A DNA stretch of 64,000 nt from positions 1-64,000 of the forward strand of contig JADANN010000322.1 in the NCBI GenBank assembly GCA_018806985.1. The letters are read 5' to 3'. The translations under genes were made by a program, and so were the position numbers. How positions within the stretch are numbered: the stretch's first letter is position 1; every line of letters begins with the position of its first letter. The DNA comes from Angiostrongylus vasorum (lineage: Eukaryota > Nematoda > Chromadorea > Rhabditida > Metastrongylidae). Of this stretch, positions 32,880 through 45,116 are shown piece by piece. The notes beneath the pieces were generated by a model, which saw only the letters and a list, made by a program, of their open reading frames with translations, was not told the origin of the DNA and made no database searches.

Positions 32880-35100
32880 TCACAGGAATTGTATTCTACG
32901 AGTCAGTTCTGCCAAAAGCCTGCAATCAAGTAACAAAGAAGAATACGGGAGGCGGTTAGAGTCGCCTTCAACAACTTCGTCTACTCCGGGAGGGGCTATC
33001 AAGCTACTCGTGAGTATACACATCCTTCACATTGAGTTCTGAGAAAGCTTTCTGTGGGTGCCAAAGGCTTAACGCAGTAAAATAAACGGCCTTCATTTTC
33101 CTGACCTCGAAAGAGCCCCCCGAAACAACAGTGTGAGGTAGGACGAGCACTGAGATGCTGCTAAAATCTCAAGGCTTTTCTGGGCTGCTCAAACTTCGAA
33201 AGACTAGGGTGACGACTTATGCCTACAGTGCACGGTTAATTGTATCTAGTTCGTCGAGAGGACCTGATCGTGCAGGTAAGAAAGATAACGTGCCGCATCG
33301 TCTAGTTGGTTGAGTCGAGAAGACCCCACCTATTTAACGTTGTCTATTACAGCGAAGAAAAATTGTTCCTTGGAACATGTGACGGTAGAGGAATGAAGAC
33401 AAGTGGACCAATACCGGCTGTGACAATCTTCGTCGTTTACGTGCCGTCACCAAACAATGCCGAAGAAGAAGTCTTAACGTTCTCTATGGACTTGGAGAAC
33501 TTCTACAGAGAAGACCATACATTCTTCAAGGTCATAATTGGAGATTTTAAAGCTAACATTTAACCGAAGAAACTTCTGAAGAACGTTATATTGGGACCCA
33601 AGGATTAGAGAGGAACGAGCAGGTAACTCGGAATTCCAGAAGCTCCACACTCAATGGTGGACGTGGTAGTCTCTTAACGAAGAGCACCATAACGAAATAG
33701 ACCACATCATAGTGAATCGAAACTTTTGACTGACCGATGTTTCTATTGCTCCAAAATGTTGAATTAAAAAAGGCCATCATCTGTTTCGTACAAGATTCTA
33801 TTTCGCAAGAATAGGGAAACACACTAGCTCGGCTATTCACACGCTACCTGTCTGAATGCAAGGTTCCCATTTAATGGAAAATAGCAACACTGTGTTATTG
33901 TTCAAGAAGAGTGACCTCCACGATGGCGACAATAATCGTCTAATCTGCTTGCTCCCTGTCGTCTACAGACTTTCCACTCGAGTCATCTTAAACAGGATTG
34001 ACAGAACACTGGACGAAGGGCAGCCATGTGAGCAAGAAGGATTTCGAAAAGGATTTTGTACGATAGACCACATCCACACGATAACAAGACTCAATGTAGT
34101 ATCGCGACAGCACAATAGATCGCTCTGTATCACTTTCATCGATTTAAGGAAGGTCTTTCAGTCAACTGAGATTAAAGCATTCACGGAAGTCCTGGTGAGT
34201 CAGGGAGCCCCTACCAAGTATAAAAAGTTCTTCGTGAGCTGTAAAAATTTCACAACCACGATATCACCATTTTACAACGATATTAACATCGTCGTCAAAA
34301 AAGGGGATAGGCACCATCTCGCTAAATTTATTTACCGCCACCCTCGAGAACGTCATGCGAACATTGGCATGGAATAACATGGGAGTGAAAATCGATGGCC
34401 TGCAATTACACCATATTGGCTTTGATGATGACATCGTTCTTATAAAACCAGACAGCTAAGTGGAGCGAATGCTTTCCGTCTTTGATAAAGTCGGTGAGTA
34501 AAATTGGTCTTCGACTAAATCTCACAAAAACGATCTCCATGAGCAACGGATTGATTACGAATGCCCCATTAACGCTGAACGGAACGAATAGCTCTGAATG
34601 ATCCATTTCCATCTATCTAGATCGGGAAATCAACGATTTAGCTCCAGAGTTGAGCAGAAGGAAACGAGCTCTTTGGGGAGCTTTCAGGAGCATCGAGGAT
34701 GTAGTGAAGAGAATAAAGAACACCGACTCCGTGCCCACCTTTTCGACTCAGCGGTACTCTCTGCCTTAACGTATGCGTCCTGGTCTCTGCGTAAGCATGA
34801 TGAAAGACTACCCGGCCTTATAAAAAGATATTTGAAAGACAATCATAGAGATGTCCTATATAACGCACGCGAGGGACGGGATCTGAAGATTCGACCTACT
34901 TTATCGAGCAAAAAACAAAAACGCCCTTGTATACACCAGTTATTTGAAGGTAAGGTGGACCGGACTCGTAAGGCGTATGGTCACCAACCGGTGGATAAGA
35001 ACAAATAGCGACTGGATCCCTCGAATGTCAAACGGGCTGCAGGAAGATGGGCGACACTATGGTCAGGATTCTCTACGGAAACCCTATAAGAAGATATCTT
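32880..35100 (+). mobile_element. RTE-clade LINE, copy 1 (internally deleted)
   Basis: 5' region from about 32880 parallels the other copy. The apurinic-type endonuclease reads [58 protein letters not shown] (to 33563). A deletion of several hundred bases removes most of the EN-RT linker. RT (33840-34500): LARLFTRYLSECKVP, QPCEQEGFRKGF, TIDHIHTITRL, TFIDLRKVF, SPFYNDINIVVKKGDR, and the catalytic block GFDDDIVLI where the family has FADD. The C-terminal part (34598-35095) includes LRAHLFDSAVLSALTYASWS and VKRAAGRWATLWS. Frameshifts and stops throughout show a dead copy. The RTE role is target-primed reverse transcription. Confidence 0.9.
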
Positions 35101-37324
35101 AGCCAACGAGCCTTTTGAGCAATTACAACTCACTGAGCTATTCTTTCGCAGAAAGGGAGAAATTGAAGATTCAACGGCATCCCTTCGAGTTATTCGATTA
35201 TCAACAGTACGGAAGCTGACACAGGTGAATGGGATGTTGATGTAAAGTTCACTGAGTAAAGGAGAATGACATGAGTAGTGATGGACGGTTTGATCTTCGT
35301 GGAAAATGTATTGCTTGATATGCTTTATTACTCTGCCGGTAAGTAAAATGTTGCACTACCACGCAATTTTCACCTGTCGATAACTACCTGGTAACATTTT
35401 GATGCGACTTCTTTCCAGATTGTTGAAGTAGATGGGTTTTTTTTTCGATATTTAGCATTCTATTTAGCACCAGAAGCATCTAGAACTGTAGGATGAGGAA
35501 CGTTTGGAGCAAACGACGTTCCCTTCCTAGCAAAAACGTATAGCGTCTCGTTGTCTTAAAAATAAGATAATTTTTTCTTTAGCTAGAAGCGAAGTATGTC
35601 GCAGGTTTCTCGAGTAGGAGCCTTACTATCAATACGGCCTTTATCCTAGAAAGTGACTAGCGTTTAGGGTTGTAGGAGACTATGTAAATGAGGTGTGACG
35701 CGAGAGAACACTAGTGCATTCATTAGAACTCCCTTTAAGGCATCCAGAGGAATCATCATGTCCACCAGAGCGGTTTCTGAAATCATCATCTATTGAACCA
35801 CACTCAACATGCCTGGCAAGTAATTATCGTGTTATCAGTCGAAGAGTTGTTTTAGTAATTTTGTCCGATCAGCACCTCACTTTTTCTGTCTCGTTTTCAC
35901 ACCTACAGCAGCAAGGAACGGTGTGTAAGCTGAGTCAGTGATTATCAAGCTTGAACTTTTTTTCTCCATTTTGCAGTAGAATAAAATAAAACAGGGGCTT
36001 CTTGTTGTATTATTTATACGAACCAGCCAGTCGTGATCATATCACTAATAGATGACTGGATTTCGTTATTTCATGCCTCCAAAATGGATATCTTATACCC
36101 GTCATTATATTACTAAAAGGGACGCGTGTAGCGTGGTGGTCGGAGATGCCCTGCAGTACAAGTTTTCTTCTTGTACTCTGGATTCACCAATATCTCCAGG
36201 CGACAGAGTGGCGCACCAGATAGTCCGCAAAGACACCAGAACTGAACTGATATATTACTAAGCCAGAAAAATTACTGTTTAGACATGAATTCAACCACGT
36301 CTAAGGGTGCCTGATGAAGTCGAATATGGGGCTCATCTCTAAGAATTTATCGACGTGAAACGTTTTATTTCCTATCCCTTATGCAATTATAAACGAACTT
36401 GCTTTATAGCAAATGCATAGAACGGCTGAGGGAGCTTCTTATTTTTTCATCTGTTGTTTAACTTAGAACACTGGCACTTCAGTTATAATAAGTTTTGCTC
36501 AAACACCAAGTTCCAACAACAGAGTCAATGCTCGGAATATGAACAAATCTCTTATGATTCCTTAACTCAAATCACGCCTAGATCGTCCAAAAGCTCTGGT
36601 AGAATTTGTCAATGATTAGGCAATTCTAAGCTGAACTATTCTTATAGTGGAAAAGGTCAGTGCACAGAAACCAAATGTGTATGTCGAAGCGTTCTGATAC
36701 ACTAGGTACAGAAACTAAATGTGTATCTCGAAAAAGTCTTTTTTTCAAGCACTGGGTCATTCGCGTATTTCGTTGAAAAGTTGGTTACCACATTTCCGTT
36801 GTTAGTCAAAGAAAACTCTCTCGTGTGCTGCCTCGAATGAGATTACTTCTAGGCTCTTCTACGTGAGGCCAGAAATGATTCTCATCGAGCGGTGAATGCC
36901 ATACAATCGGTAGCAGAAGCTAAAATACACATACTGGAAGAAATGACATCGCTGACGACGTCCTACAAAAGCAGCATTCGGAATGTATGACATTATTTTT
37001 TATGGCATTTCTCAGTCAATGACTGCATTTTGCATGAAACAGATAACGAAGCTTTCGAAATAATCCTAACTGGAGTGGTCACCCTACATGTAGTGTAAAT
37101 AGAAAATCCAAATCAATCTTTTTTCCATTTATGTCAGACAACTGCCGAAACACTTCTAATATGCGAGAATTTGTCGCCTGAATCAGAGTAGCTGTGACTC
37201 ATCTGTGTGGGTTCTGCAGCCAAATTTTTGCTTTTCTCCACACCATCCAAGCGAATCTCACGAGTCTTGATACAATTAAATTACCTTTCATTGGAAATGT
37301 TAAGTGTATTGGGTTCTATTAAAT
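35101..37324. other. No recognisable gene
   Basis: AT-rich sequence between two RTE copies. A tRNA-like patch around 36120-36250 (GCGTGGTGGTCGG...) may be an old SINE, but the similarity is weak. Confidence 0.4.
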
Positions 37325-37480
37325 GAAAAGTTAGATTGAGGGGGCATTTAGCGAGCTGGTTAGAAGTGCGCTGCAATATAAACTGGATCGATCGGATTCA
37401 ACACATTGGTGCCAGACTTGTTTGGGAATGTAGGAACACAGACTTCATGCACTGATAGGTCATCTTAAGTCATATTACAA
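37325..37480 (+). repeat. SINE family S3, diverged copy
   Basis: tRNA-like head (TTTAGCGAGCTGGTTAGAAG) followed by GGTGCCAGACTTGTTTGGGA, which parallels ATACCAGACTTGACTGGGA in the copy at 41189. Old and short. Confidence 0.4.
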
Positions 37481-37659
37481 ATCTAATAACCATACAATTA
37501 CTACTAGTTGGTGAAATCAAAGTCATATCGCTTTCTTCAAGGTTTGGTCGACGCAAAAGCCCTTATCTCTTTTGATAGAAGATGGACTAACCGTGCGAAA
37601 TTTTTTGCAATGCATAGAGAAATGACCTATTTCACACGTGGTCCCGTCCACATCGAGTG

Positions 37660-40600
37660 ACTCGATCAGGGCCCCCTGTAAATCTTCCATTTTTCCTTGC
37701 CGTGTACAAGAGTAGCTCATTTGGTTCTCCTAGTTCTGGGGAATCGTTCACCATCATATCTTCCCTCTAAGTTTTTCTTTAACAGCTCCGACCATGAGGT
37801 AGGTGGTATTCCTGCAGTGTGTCCGACATTCCGAAAAGTCCAGTCAACAACGGCTGTTGTCAATCGGTTGTCGTTCATACGCATGACATGTCCGAGTCTT
37901 CTTGTCTTCGACAGTTTGGCGCATAGAATGGCACCTTGATTTTAGATAGTTGACTCAGATCGGAACTTCGGACCGCTTCTGAGACTTGTTAAACGCGGGA
38001 TACTTTTTGCATCGTTCTCTTGACTGCGCTTTCAGTAATGCTGAGTGATCGTTCATCCTGCTTACGCAGCGAGCAAGTTAGTGGCGCATACATTAATGCA
38101 GGAACTACAGCGGAGTCTTAAAGTTGGGCACGGAGCCAGGTGTTCTCCATTCTCTTCACTATATCCTCGATGTAGTTGAAAGCTCCCCAGAAGGCCGCTT
38201 GTTTCCTTCTGTTCAACTCTGAATCTAAGTCGTTCATCACGTTCATTTGCCGACCTAGATTGACGTAACTGGAGCAGTCGGAGATATTCGTTCCTTTGAG
38301 TGAGAATGGTGCATACGAATTCAACCCGTTCCTCATGAACATCCTTTTTTGTGGGATATGCTGGAAAACAAATCTTTCCACAGGCTTTATCAAAGTGGAC
38401 ATGCATTCTCTCCGCTTTGTTAATGCTTGATGTTATAAGAACGATGTCATCAGCAAGGTGAAGATGGTGTGATTGCTGACCATCGATTTTCACTTCCGTG
38501 TCATTCCACTCCATTGTTCGCATGACGCTCTCGAGGGGCATCGGTAAATAATTTTGGCGAGATGGTATCGCCTTCCCTAACCCCTCTTTTGACGACGATG
38601 TTAATGTCGTTGTAAAATGGTGATATCTTGGTTGCGAAATTTTTTGTGCAGCACTCGAAGAGTTTCCATATACTGAAAAGGAATCCCCTGACCCACCAGG
38701 GCTTCCATGACCGCTTCAATCTCAGTTGAGTCGAAGGCCTTCTTTAAATCGATAAAAAGTGGGACAAAGTGTTCTTTTGTACTCTCGTGATATTTGCAGT
38801 GAGTCTTGCTATCGTGTAGATGTGGTCTATAGTATTCAATCCTTTTCGAAACCCGGATTGCTTACATAGCCGTCCTTAACCAAGCGTTCTGTCAATCCGG
38901 TTTTGGATCACTCGAGCGGAAAGTTACTAGGCGACAGGCAGCAAGAAGATTGAACGATAGTTGCCGATGTCGTGGAGGTCACTCTTCTTTAACAGTAACA
39001 CAGTGTTGCTAGTCTACTATTAAATAGGAACCTTGCATTCTGTCAGAAAATGTGTGAATAGCCGAGTTAGTGTGTTTTACAAGGACACGCGGAAGGCTTT
39101 TTGGGTGTTCAGATCTTATCCTGTCCAGACGAAATATCATGTCAAATTACGGGAGGATAAAACGATATATCATCCAACTTTATTTGGATGATATTTGGGA
39201 AGGAGGACGTGGCTACTGAAGAGATCTAAGCAGCGTTCGTGAATGATTTTCTTCATTTCCTTTGTGGACGCTTTAACTGTTCAGTATGGGCGTCGGAGTG
39301 CCATCTTCTTGGTTTTGTAATTGGACAATCTTCGATCGGCTTTGCGAATTCTTCCCCAAGCTTCTGCAGCTTCGACCATATCTGCCGCTTTTCTCTCCTT
39401 TAGAGCCTCTTTTATCTCCTGTCTTACATGGTATTGCGAGCTCGGGCGTCAGTTTTGGTTAAGTGCTGCTCGTGCGACTCCACAAAGGCGTGTGAGCCGA
39501 AGGCTTCTGGAGACAGAAATCTGTTGGTGACTTTCAAACTCTCAGCTTTCAAAGCGCTAACGTGAAGTTGTCGAGTGAGCCTATCGTATTCCTCGTCGAT
39601 GTTATCGAGAACGGCATCTTCCCCAACAGCGGTCTAATGAGTTGAATAAGTTCCAGTTTTTTGACGGTCTTGGGACTTTGTTTTTTGAATCTAGAAACTT
39701 TCTCTCCTTTCGACAAGAAATGAAGTTTGCACGAAAGAGGCTATGGCCTGAACCCGTGTAGAATTTTTAGGACAACGGCGACATCGGTAAGGCAAAATCT
39801 TTGATTTACTATGACGTGGTCTATTTGGTTATGGTATTCTTCATTAGAAGACTTCTAGGTACAGCACTGAAGGTGGGGTTTCTGGAATTGCGAGTTACCA
39901 TGGATGTTATTGGTAGTCATGATAAACTCAGAAACCGCTCACCCCTGCTCGTTCCATTTTTCAGAAGCTCTTTTTGGTCCAATCTTGGCGCTAAAATCTC
40001 CAATGATGACCTTGAAGAATGTATGGTCTTCTCTGTAGAAGTTCTCCAAGTCCATTACGACTTCTCCTTCGGCATAGTTTGAGGTCGGCCCGTAAACGAC
40101 GAAGATTGTCACACCAGGTATTTCCACATCTCTTTAATTTTGAACGTCTGATTCGGGTTGTTAGCTGCTTGAATGAATCGATGGTGTTCATGAACAAATC
40201 CGTGCTGATGAGAACGCCGACGCAGCCGATTCCTCTACTGTCGCATGTTCCAACGAACAGTTCTTCTCCGGTGTCATAGACAGCGTTGAAAGGGTGGCGT
40301 CGTTTCGCCTTGGCCATGCCGATGGCGTCGTATATTGTCCTTCTTGCTTGCATGACCAAGTTTTCTATCGAGGACTCAGATGTAAGTGTGCGTGCATTGT
40401 AAGTACAGATCATCACCTTATTCCTTTGTGATTTAGGCGGCTTAGAATGGCCCTGAGATCTTAGTAGCCTGTCTGCACTGGTCTTTTCCAACACTGCCGA
40501 ATTGCGGGCTCTTTCGAGGTCAGTGGAATGAGGCCCGTTTCCTTAACCGTGACTTAGGTTTTTAGTACCAACGTAGAGCTTGCTGAGATCTGAAGGTGGA

Positions 40601-41010
40601 TTCAGGGCATAGTCATAGTCATGGGTAGCTTGCTAGTCTCTCCCAGAGTGGACACAGAGCTTGTTTGTTGGAGGCGAGTTATAACCGCCTCCCATACAAT
40701 TCCCTGTCACTTATTTGCACGCTTTTGACGGAATTCACTCATAGAATACAATGAGCATAAAGAGAACTCACCCAAACACGCTTTCATCAATACCCCCTAG
40801 TAAATACGGAAATTATGTGCCCAATGGGTTCAGCAGAAACAGGGAGCCCATCACCTAGATCCACCTGCGTTTCAGTGAAGCAAAGGTCGCTTTTGGTCCG
40901 CGATTAACCCCCTATCCGCCACCTCGGGTCGCGCCACGTAGCCTCGAGGCTAGCCGGCTCGAGACCCCTAATGTGAGGGATAGCCGTGAACTGGATAAAG
41001 GGAATGAAAA
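37660..41010 (-). mobile_element. RTE-clade LINE, copy 2 (near full length, dead)
   Basis: Minus strand from 41010: 5' untranslated region, then EN from ~40500 with [50 protein letters not shown] and [20 protein letters not shown]. The linker follows (39900-39000), then RT with ISPFYNDINIVVKRGVREGD, HLADDIVLITSSINKAERM (catalytic ADD kept, preceding Phe changed to Leu) and NISDCSSYVNLGRQMNVM, and a C-terminal domain ending TRRLGHVMRMNDNRLTTAVV and TKWATLVHGKEKWKIY near 37680. Length ~3.35 kb fits the RTE norm of roughly 3.3 kb. Many frameshifts and stops. It points toward copy 1, separated by ~2.6 kb. Confidence 0.92.
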
Positions 41011-41084
41011 AAAATACCTGACAGCATTGCCAACAAGAAAAGCAGTTGCTAGGAATTAAGTGCAGAACGAAACACTTTTACATT

Positions 41085-41178
41085 ATACGTTTGGTGAATT
41101 TACGTGTCGTCCTTGCGCAGGGGCCGTGCTAATTTTTTTCTGTATTGTTCCAATTTTAGTATATGTCCAGGAATAAAC
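41085..41178 (-). pseudogene. U6 snRNA pseudogene
   Basis: Minus strand contains ACATATACTAAAATTGGAAC, AATACAG, ATTAGCACGGCCCCTGCGCA and AGGACGACACG, which is the conserved middle of spliceosomal U6. The invariant ACAGAGA box is ACAGAAA, AAGATTAGCATGG is altered, and the 5' hairpin and 3' end have diverged, so it is not a functional gene. It lies in the same orientation just upstream of the RTE 5' end. Confidence 0.9.
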
Positions 41179-41188
41179 CGTGTTTGCC

Positions 41189-41470
41189 ACTCGATGGCGC
41201 AGTGGTTGGAGGCGCCAGCGCGACACACACGTGGAGTCGATCCCCGCGCCCATGGCCCACCAAGCCTTCTATCATTCCGGGCTCGGCAAATTAATACCAG
41301 ACTTGACTGGGAGGATAGCAGCACTGGCTCTGTGCATCGGTAGGACACCGCGAGTCATTGTAAGGGGCAGATATGCATTCGATCACCTCTAAACGACGTT
41401 TAATGACTCAAATGCATTTCATATCCCAGAGGGATTGATCAACGCCGAGATCTTTGTCCTTTATCCCTTG
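41189..41470 (+). repeat. tRNA-derived SINE family S3, copy 1
   Basis: tRNA-like head with A-box TGGCGCAGTGG and B-box GAGTCGATCCC (41189-41254), followed by a body (CACCAAGCCTTCTATCATTC, GGCAAATTAATACCAGACTT) shared with 61600-61900. Confidence 0.7.
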
Positions 41471-41566
41471 TGTTGGATGAAATTCTCAATTCCGAATAGA
41501 CTCTTCAGCTTTTGTTAGTGCTCATTTGTTAGATACGAAACAATTTCTAAGGCTTGCCTTGAACTC

Positions 41567-41793
41567 TGGAATTACAACGAAGCTGAGATATTTGCAAAAC
41601 TCTGGACCGCAGGTCCCTATGGTGGTGAACGAACGCGCGAGTAACGCGTTCACCACCACACCATGCGGGTCCTTCGTTTCGCCTGTCTGTCAGCTAGTTC
41701 TATCGATCCTTTGCCATCAACAATCACCCGTCAACGGGATTGACCTGGGGAGCCCAAATCGGCATTGAACCCAGTTAAGCTGAGGCTATAGTT
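41567..41793 (+). repeat. MITE-like repeat M1, partial direct copy
   Basis: Matches 41866-42105 in the same orientation (GCTGAGATATTTGCAAAACT ... GAACCCAGTTAAGCTGAGGC) but lacks a short internal segment (TATTGTCCTTTCC...). An internal hairpin forms around the CGCG/ACGCG and GGTGGTGAACG/CGTTCACCACC blocks. Confidence 0.8.
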
Positions 41794-41802
41794 ATAATCA
41801 CA

Positions 41803-42342
41803 ATTTTAACCCTTTTTATTTTACTGCCTACTCTTTTTAATGGCAGGGTATATTGCGAAACATAACTTCAACAAAGCTGAGATATTTGCAAAACTCTGGA
41901 CCACAGGTGCCTATGGTGGGGAACGAACGCGCTATTGTCCTTTCCGGGGGAGTAACGCGTTCACCACCACACCATGCGGGGTCCCTTCGTTTCGCCTGTC
42001 TCTCAGCTAGTTCTATCGATCTTTTGCCATCAGCAATCACCCGTCAACGGGATTGATCTGGGGAGCCGAAATCGGCATTGAACCCAGTTAAGCTGAGGCT
42101 ATAGTTGAATTGCTGACGGCCGCAATTGATAAAACTAGCTGAGAGACAGGCGAAACGAAGGACCCGCATGGTGTGGTGATGAACGCGTTACTCCCTGGAA
42201 AGGACAATAGCGCGTTCGTTCCCCACCATAGGCACCTGCGGTCCAGAGTTTTGCAAATATCTCAGCTTCGTTGAAGTTATATTTCGAAATATACCCTGCC
42301 ATTAAAAAGAGTAGGCAGTAAAATAAAAAGGTTAAAATTCTG
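41803..42342. mobile_element. Fold-back MITE M1 (palindromic)
   Basis: Left half 41803-42105 and right half 42107-42342 are inverted copies: CCTTTTTATTTTACTGCCTA at the left pairs with TAGGCAGTAAAATAAAAAGG at the right, and the internal GAGATATTTGCAAAACTCTG block repeats inverted. No transposase. A fold-back non-autonomous DNA element is the natural reading. Open frames here are symmetric artefacts of the palindrome. Confidence 0.8.
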
Positions 42343-43314
42343 GATTTACATTCAATTTCTTGTTGTTAGCCACTTATGTCGAATAAGAACGTTAGAGCAG
42401 CAGATATGTGGAAGGCGCTTCTCAGCTGGAACAGAAGAACCTGGCCCTATGAAACAGGTGTCGTTTTTGCCGAGACGTTTCGGCACGACACAATTATTGA
42501 GCACACCAACGAGGGTTGCTCATACCGAAAATCCTGAAAATGTTTGAACACATAGCATTGTTTTAGTATTGTCTAAATATCTACTAAACCACGAAGACGA
42601 AAGTTGCAGAGCTTGATGCTTGTTAATAGACTAAACGGATCGATTTATTCGGGAAGTATTGGTAGTGCACAGAAGAGATGAAAAAACGAAGAAGAGGTGA
42701 AAGCGATAGTTAAACAAGCTGTGAGCACTTTTAAAAACCACCAGCCCACCCAGTTTCACGCAAACACTTTTCTAGGAGTCGAATCCTCCTGAGAACGAAC
42801 ATTTATGCCACCTTGAACACGTCGCTGATGTCTTGCAAGTCAGTCATTCACAGATTTCTTAATTAAGGAACATCCACAAAGCAGGTGACGGTCCATAACT
42901 GTGGCTTCGTGTTACTCTAATTAGGAGTTAAATAAAGCTAAATTTAATTCGCAAATTTTCCTTAGAATGTCATTTGACTTCTTCCTAGCGTACAGTTATT
43001 CAGTTCGTAGCTTCGCAGTTCAAACTGTAGTTTCTTGCACCTTCTTGATATTGTGTCATCTCCGGGCTTTCATTGAGGTCAATGTAGATTCACGAAGTAA
43101 CGCTTATGCAGATCGCATCATACAACAAGTAGTTTAAATGAAGATAATCAAACAAAGTGATTCATGTTGGGTTCTAGGTAGCTCATTCAGCTCCTCCGTT
43201 ATATTATTAGGACGCCTTGATTTTTTGTTGTCCATCCAGTGTTGGCTTCGATTTCATAAGTCGAACAAAGCATGGCACTAAAAACGAGTTCCTTACTTAC
43301 TTTGATAGACACTT
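42343..43314. other. No recognisable gene
   Basis: AT-rich; no coding similarity. Confidence 0.45.
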
Positions 43315-43660
43315 GGACGGGCCGTCTTCATCGGTTTTTTCCGGCATAATTTACATAATCTTGTTTGCCCACTGTGGTTAGCTGGAGTCCTAAGGTCACC
43401 TGCCAGAAACTTTCCTCAGATCCTTGCAACCCCTAGAAATTGCCGTGGATCAGAGAAAAATCTGCTAACATGGGACTAGTTTGATACAAGGACGGTAGTG
43501 ATTCCCGGTATTGGTTTGCACTTAGTTGGGTTTCCGGAGAGAAATGTCGGACTCCACAACTTCGAGAGGCCCACTTCGGGGTGAACCTCTATTGTACACT
43601 AGAGCGCAACACGCAAGAACAGATCCCAGCCACCATAGGGCGATAAATTGTTGGGAGGCA
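43315..43660 (+). repeat. Short interspersed repeat family S1, copy 3
   Basis: Diverged plus-strand copy. Shares TTTGATACAAGGACGG, TTCCCGGTATTGGTTTGC and CACCATAGGGCGATAAA-type blocks with 27515 and 57590. Confidence 0.6.
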
Positions 43661-43829
43661 AAGACGAGTTCGTTTACTTAATTCGAACCCGCGGTCACCT
43701 TTTCCGTGAGGTCATGCATTACCCACTGAATGACGAAGACCCATGCTTAGCCTTTCACTCACCGTTTTTTTTTGTCGCCGTAATGTCATCAACAAAAAAC
43801 CCGCCAACGGTAACGATCTGGCGAGCACC

Positions 43830-44220
43830 ACTCGGCGTTGAACCCAGTTAGGCTAAGGCTGCAGTCGAAATCACAATGCTTAGCTTTTTTATTTACTGTC
43901 CAGCATTCTTCATGGCATGGTATTATGGAGAAGTACAGCCATAGATAGATGAGATATTTGCAAAACTCGGGCACCAGACCAGATCCGATTACGCAGCTGC
44001 TACTGCTGTGCTAAGAAGAAACTTGCTGAGAGAAACGCAATGCAAGAGCCTCTGTGGTGCAGTGGGTTATGCGTGAACCCGCAGAAAGTGTAATCGACGG
44101 TTCGAATCTGACCTGAGGTCCGGGTTTTGCAAATATCTCAGCATTATTGTGACTCTATCTCATATAATACTTTGCCATGAAAAAATAATACGTAGTAAAT
44201 AAAAAGGTAAGGACTGCGAT
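43830..44220. mobile_element. Fold-back element related to M1, carrying a tRNA-like insert
   Basis: Inverted halves: GAGATATTTGCAAAACTCGG (near 43950) pairs with CCGGGTTTTGCAAATATCTC (near 44120), and TTTTTTATTTACTG pairs with AGTAAATAAAAAGG. The left flank shares GAACCCAGTTAGGCTAAGGC with M1. The centre (44048-44119) is tRNA-like. Confidence 0.7.
44048..44119 (+). pseudogene. tRNA-like sequence inside fold-back element
   Basis: Starts GCCTCTG and ends CTGAGGT (6 of 7 acceptor-stem pairs counting a G-U). A-box TGGTGCAGTGG and B-box GGTTCGAATCT are present. The T-stem has a mismatch and the anticodon arm is not clear, so I call it a tRNA-derived relic rather than a gene. Confidence 0.5.
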
Positions 44221-45116
44221 TTTTTTCCGTAGTCACTGCAGAGGTTATAAGCGTTGTGTTGCCGATATTTTGCACTAATAAGCTAATTTTGAGCTTCATT
44301 TGCCGCGCTTCTAACATATCGCAGACTCGACAGTTGCAGTACATTGCTGCGTTCTTTATGAAGGATTTCGTTCAATTTCGAGAGGTTTCGCTGCAAATGA
44401 CCTCTTTCCTCCTGATGCAACGGTTACTCCGACTGCTCGACAACGAACGTCAGTCGGAACTCAGAGGTTCTGCTTCCCTACTGCGCGACGTTGCACGCGT
44501 ATCTTACTCGTCCCACCACCATGATATCCATGGAACTATGCTGCTTCCGGATTCAAGCTCAGTTGGTTGTCATTTGTTAGTTATTGGCAGCGGTAGAATG
44601 ACTCAGTGAACAAAAAGCAAAACTCTTGGTGATGGCGAATGCCCAACGAACATATCTGCCCTCCTTCTTTTTTCTTGAATGAATTCATCTCATTTTTCAC
44701 TTAATGCAGATTTCACCAGCGTTTCTGGCTTTCTTAATTCAGAGCATAAACAATTTGTGTGCTTTTTTTTCAAACACCTTCTTGCAACCTTTCTCCTGTT
44801 CTGACGACTTCAATTTTTCTCTTTAAAATCTACAAACATTAGTCAGTTCTTTTTCTAGGTGTAAACTGTTTTTCGCATATTGGAAATCTGTTACTTCTTT
44901 GTATGATCATGACTAGCACTTATTCTTGACAGTTCTTTAATGCTTCGTTTTCTTCTTTACTCAGCATTTCAGGACTCAGCAATTGGTACTCGTCGGGAAG
45001 TTTTTTGGATATGATAGCACTGTCGACACCAAAGAAATCATGGATCAGGTATGGGACTTTAATTGTTGCGCACCGTGGAGTTTTGTTTTCATGAACATTA
45101 CAATCTGAATTGAACT
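44221..45116. other. No recognisable gene
   Basis: AT-rich. A 117-codon open frame at 44256-44609 has no family match and is not called. The last bases before 45117 (GAACTATAG) join unit B at the point equivalent to 13229. Confidence 0.4.

Noticed and set aside
41837..42056. Overlapping 67-codon frames on both strands
   Set aside because: They come from the symmetric fold-back MITE and mirror each other.
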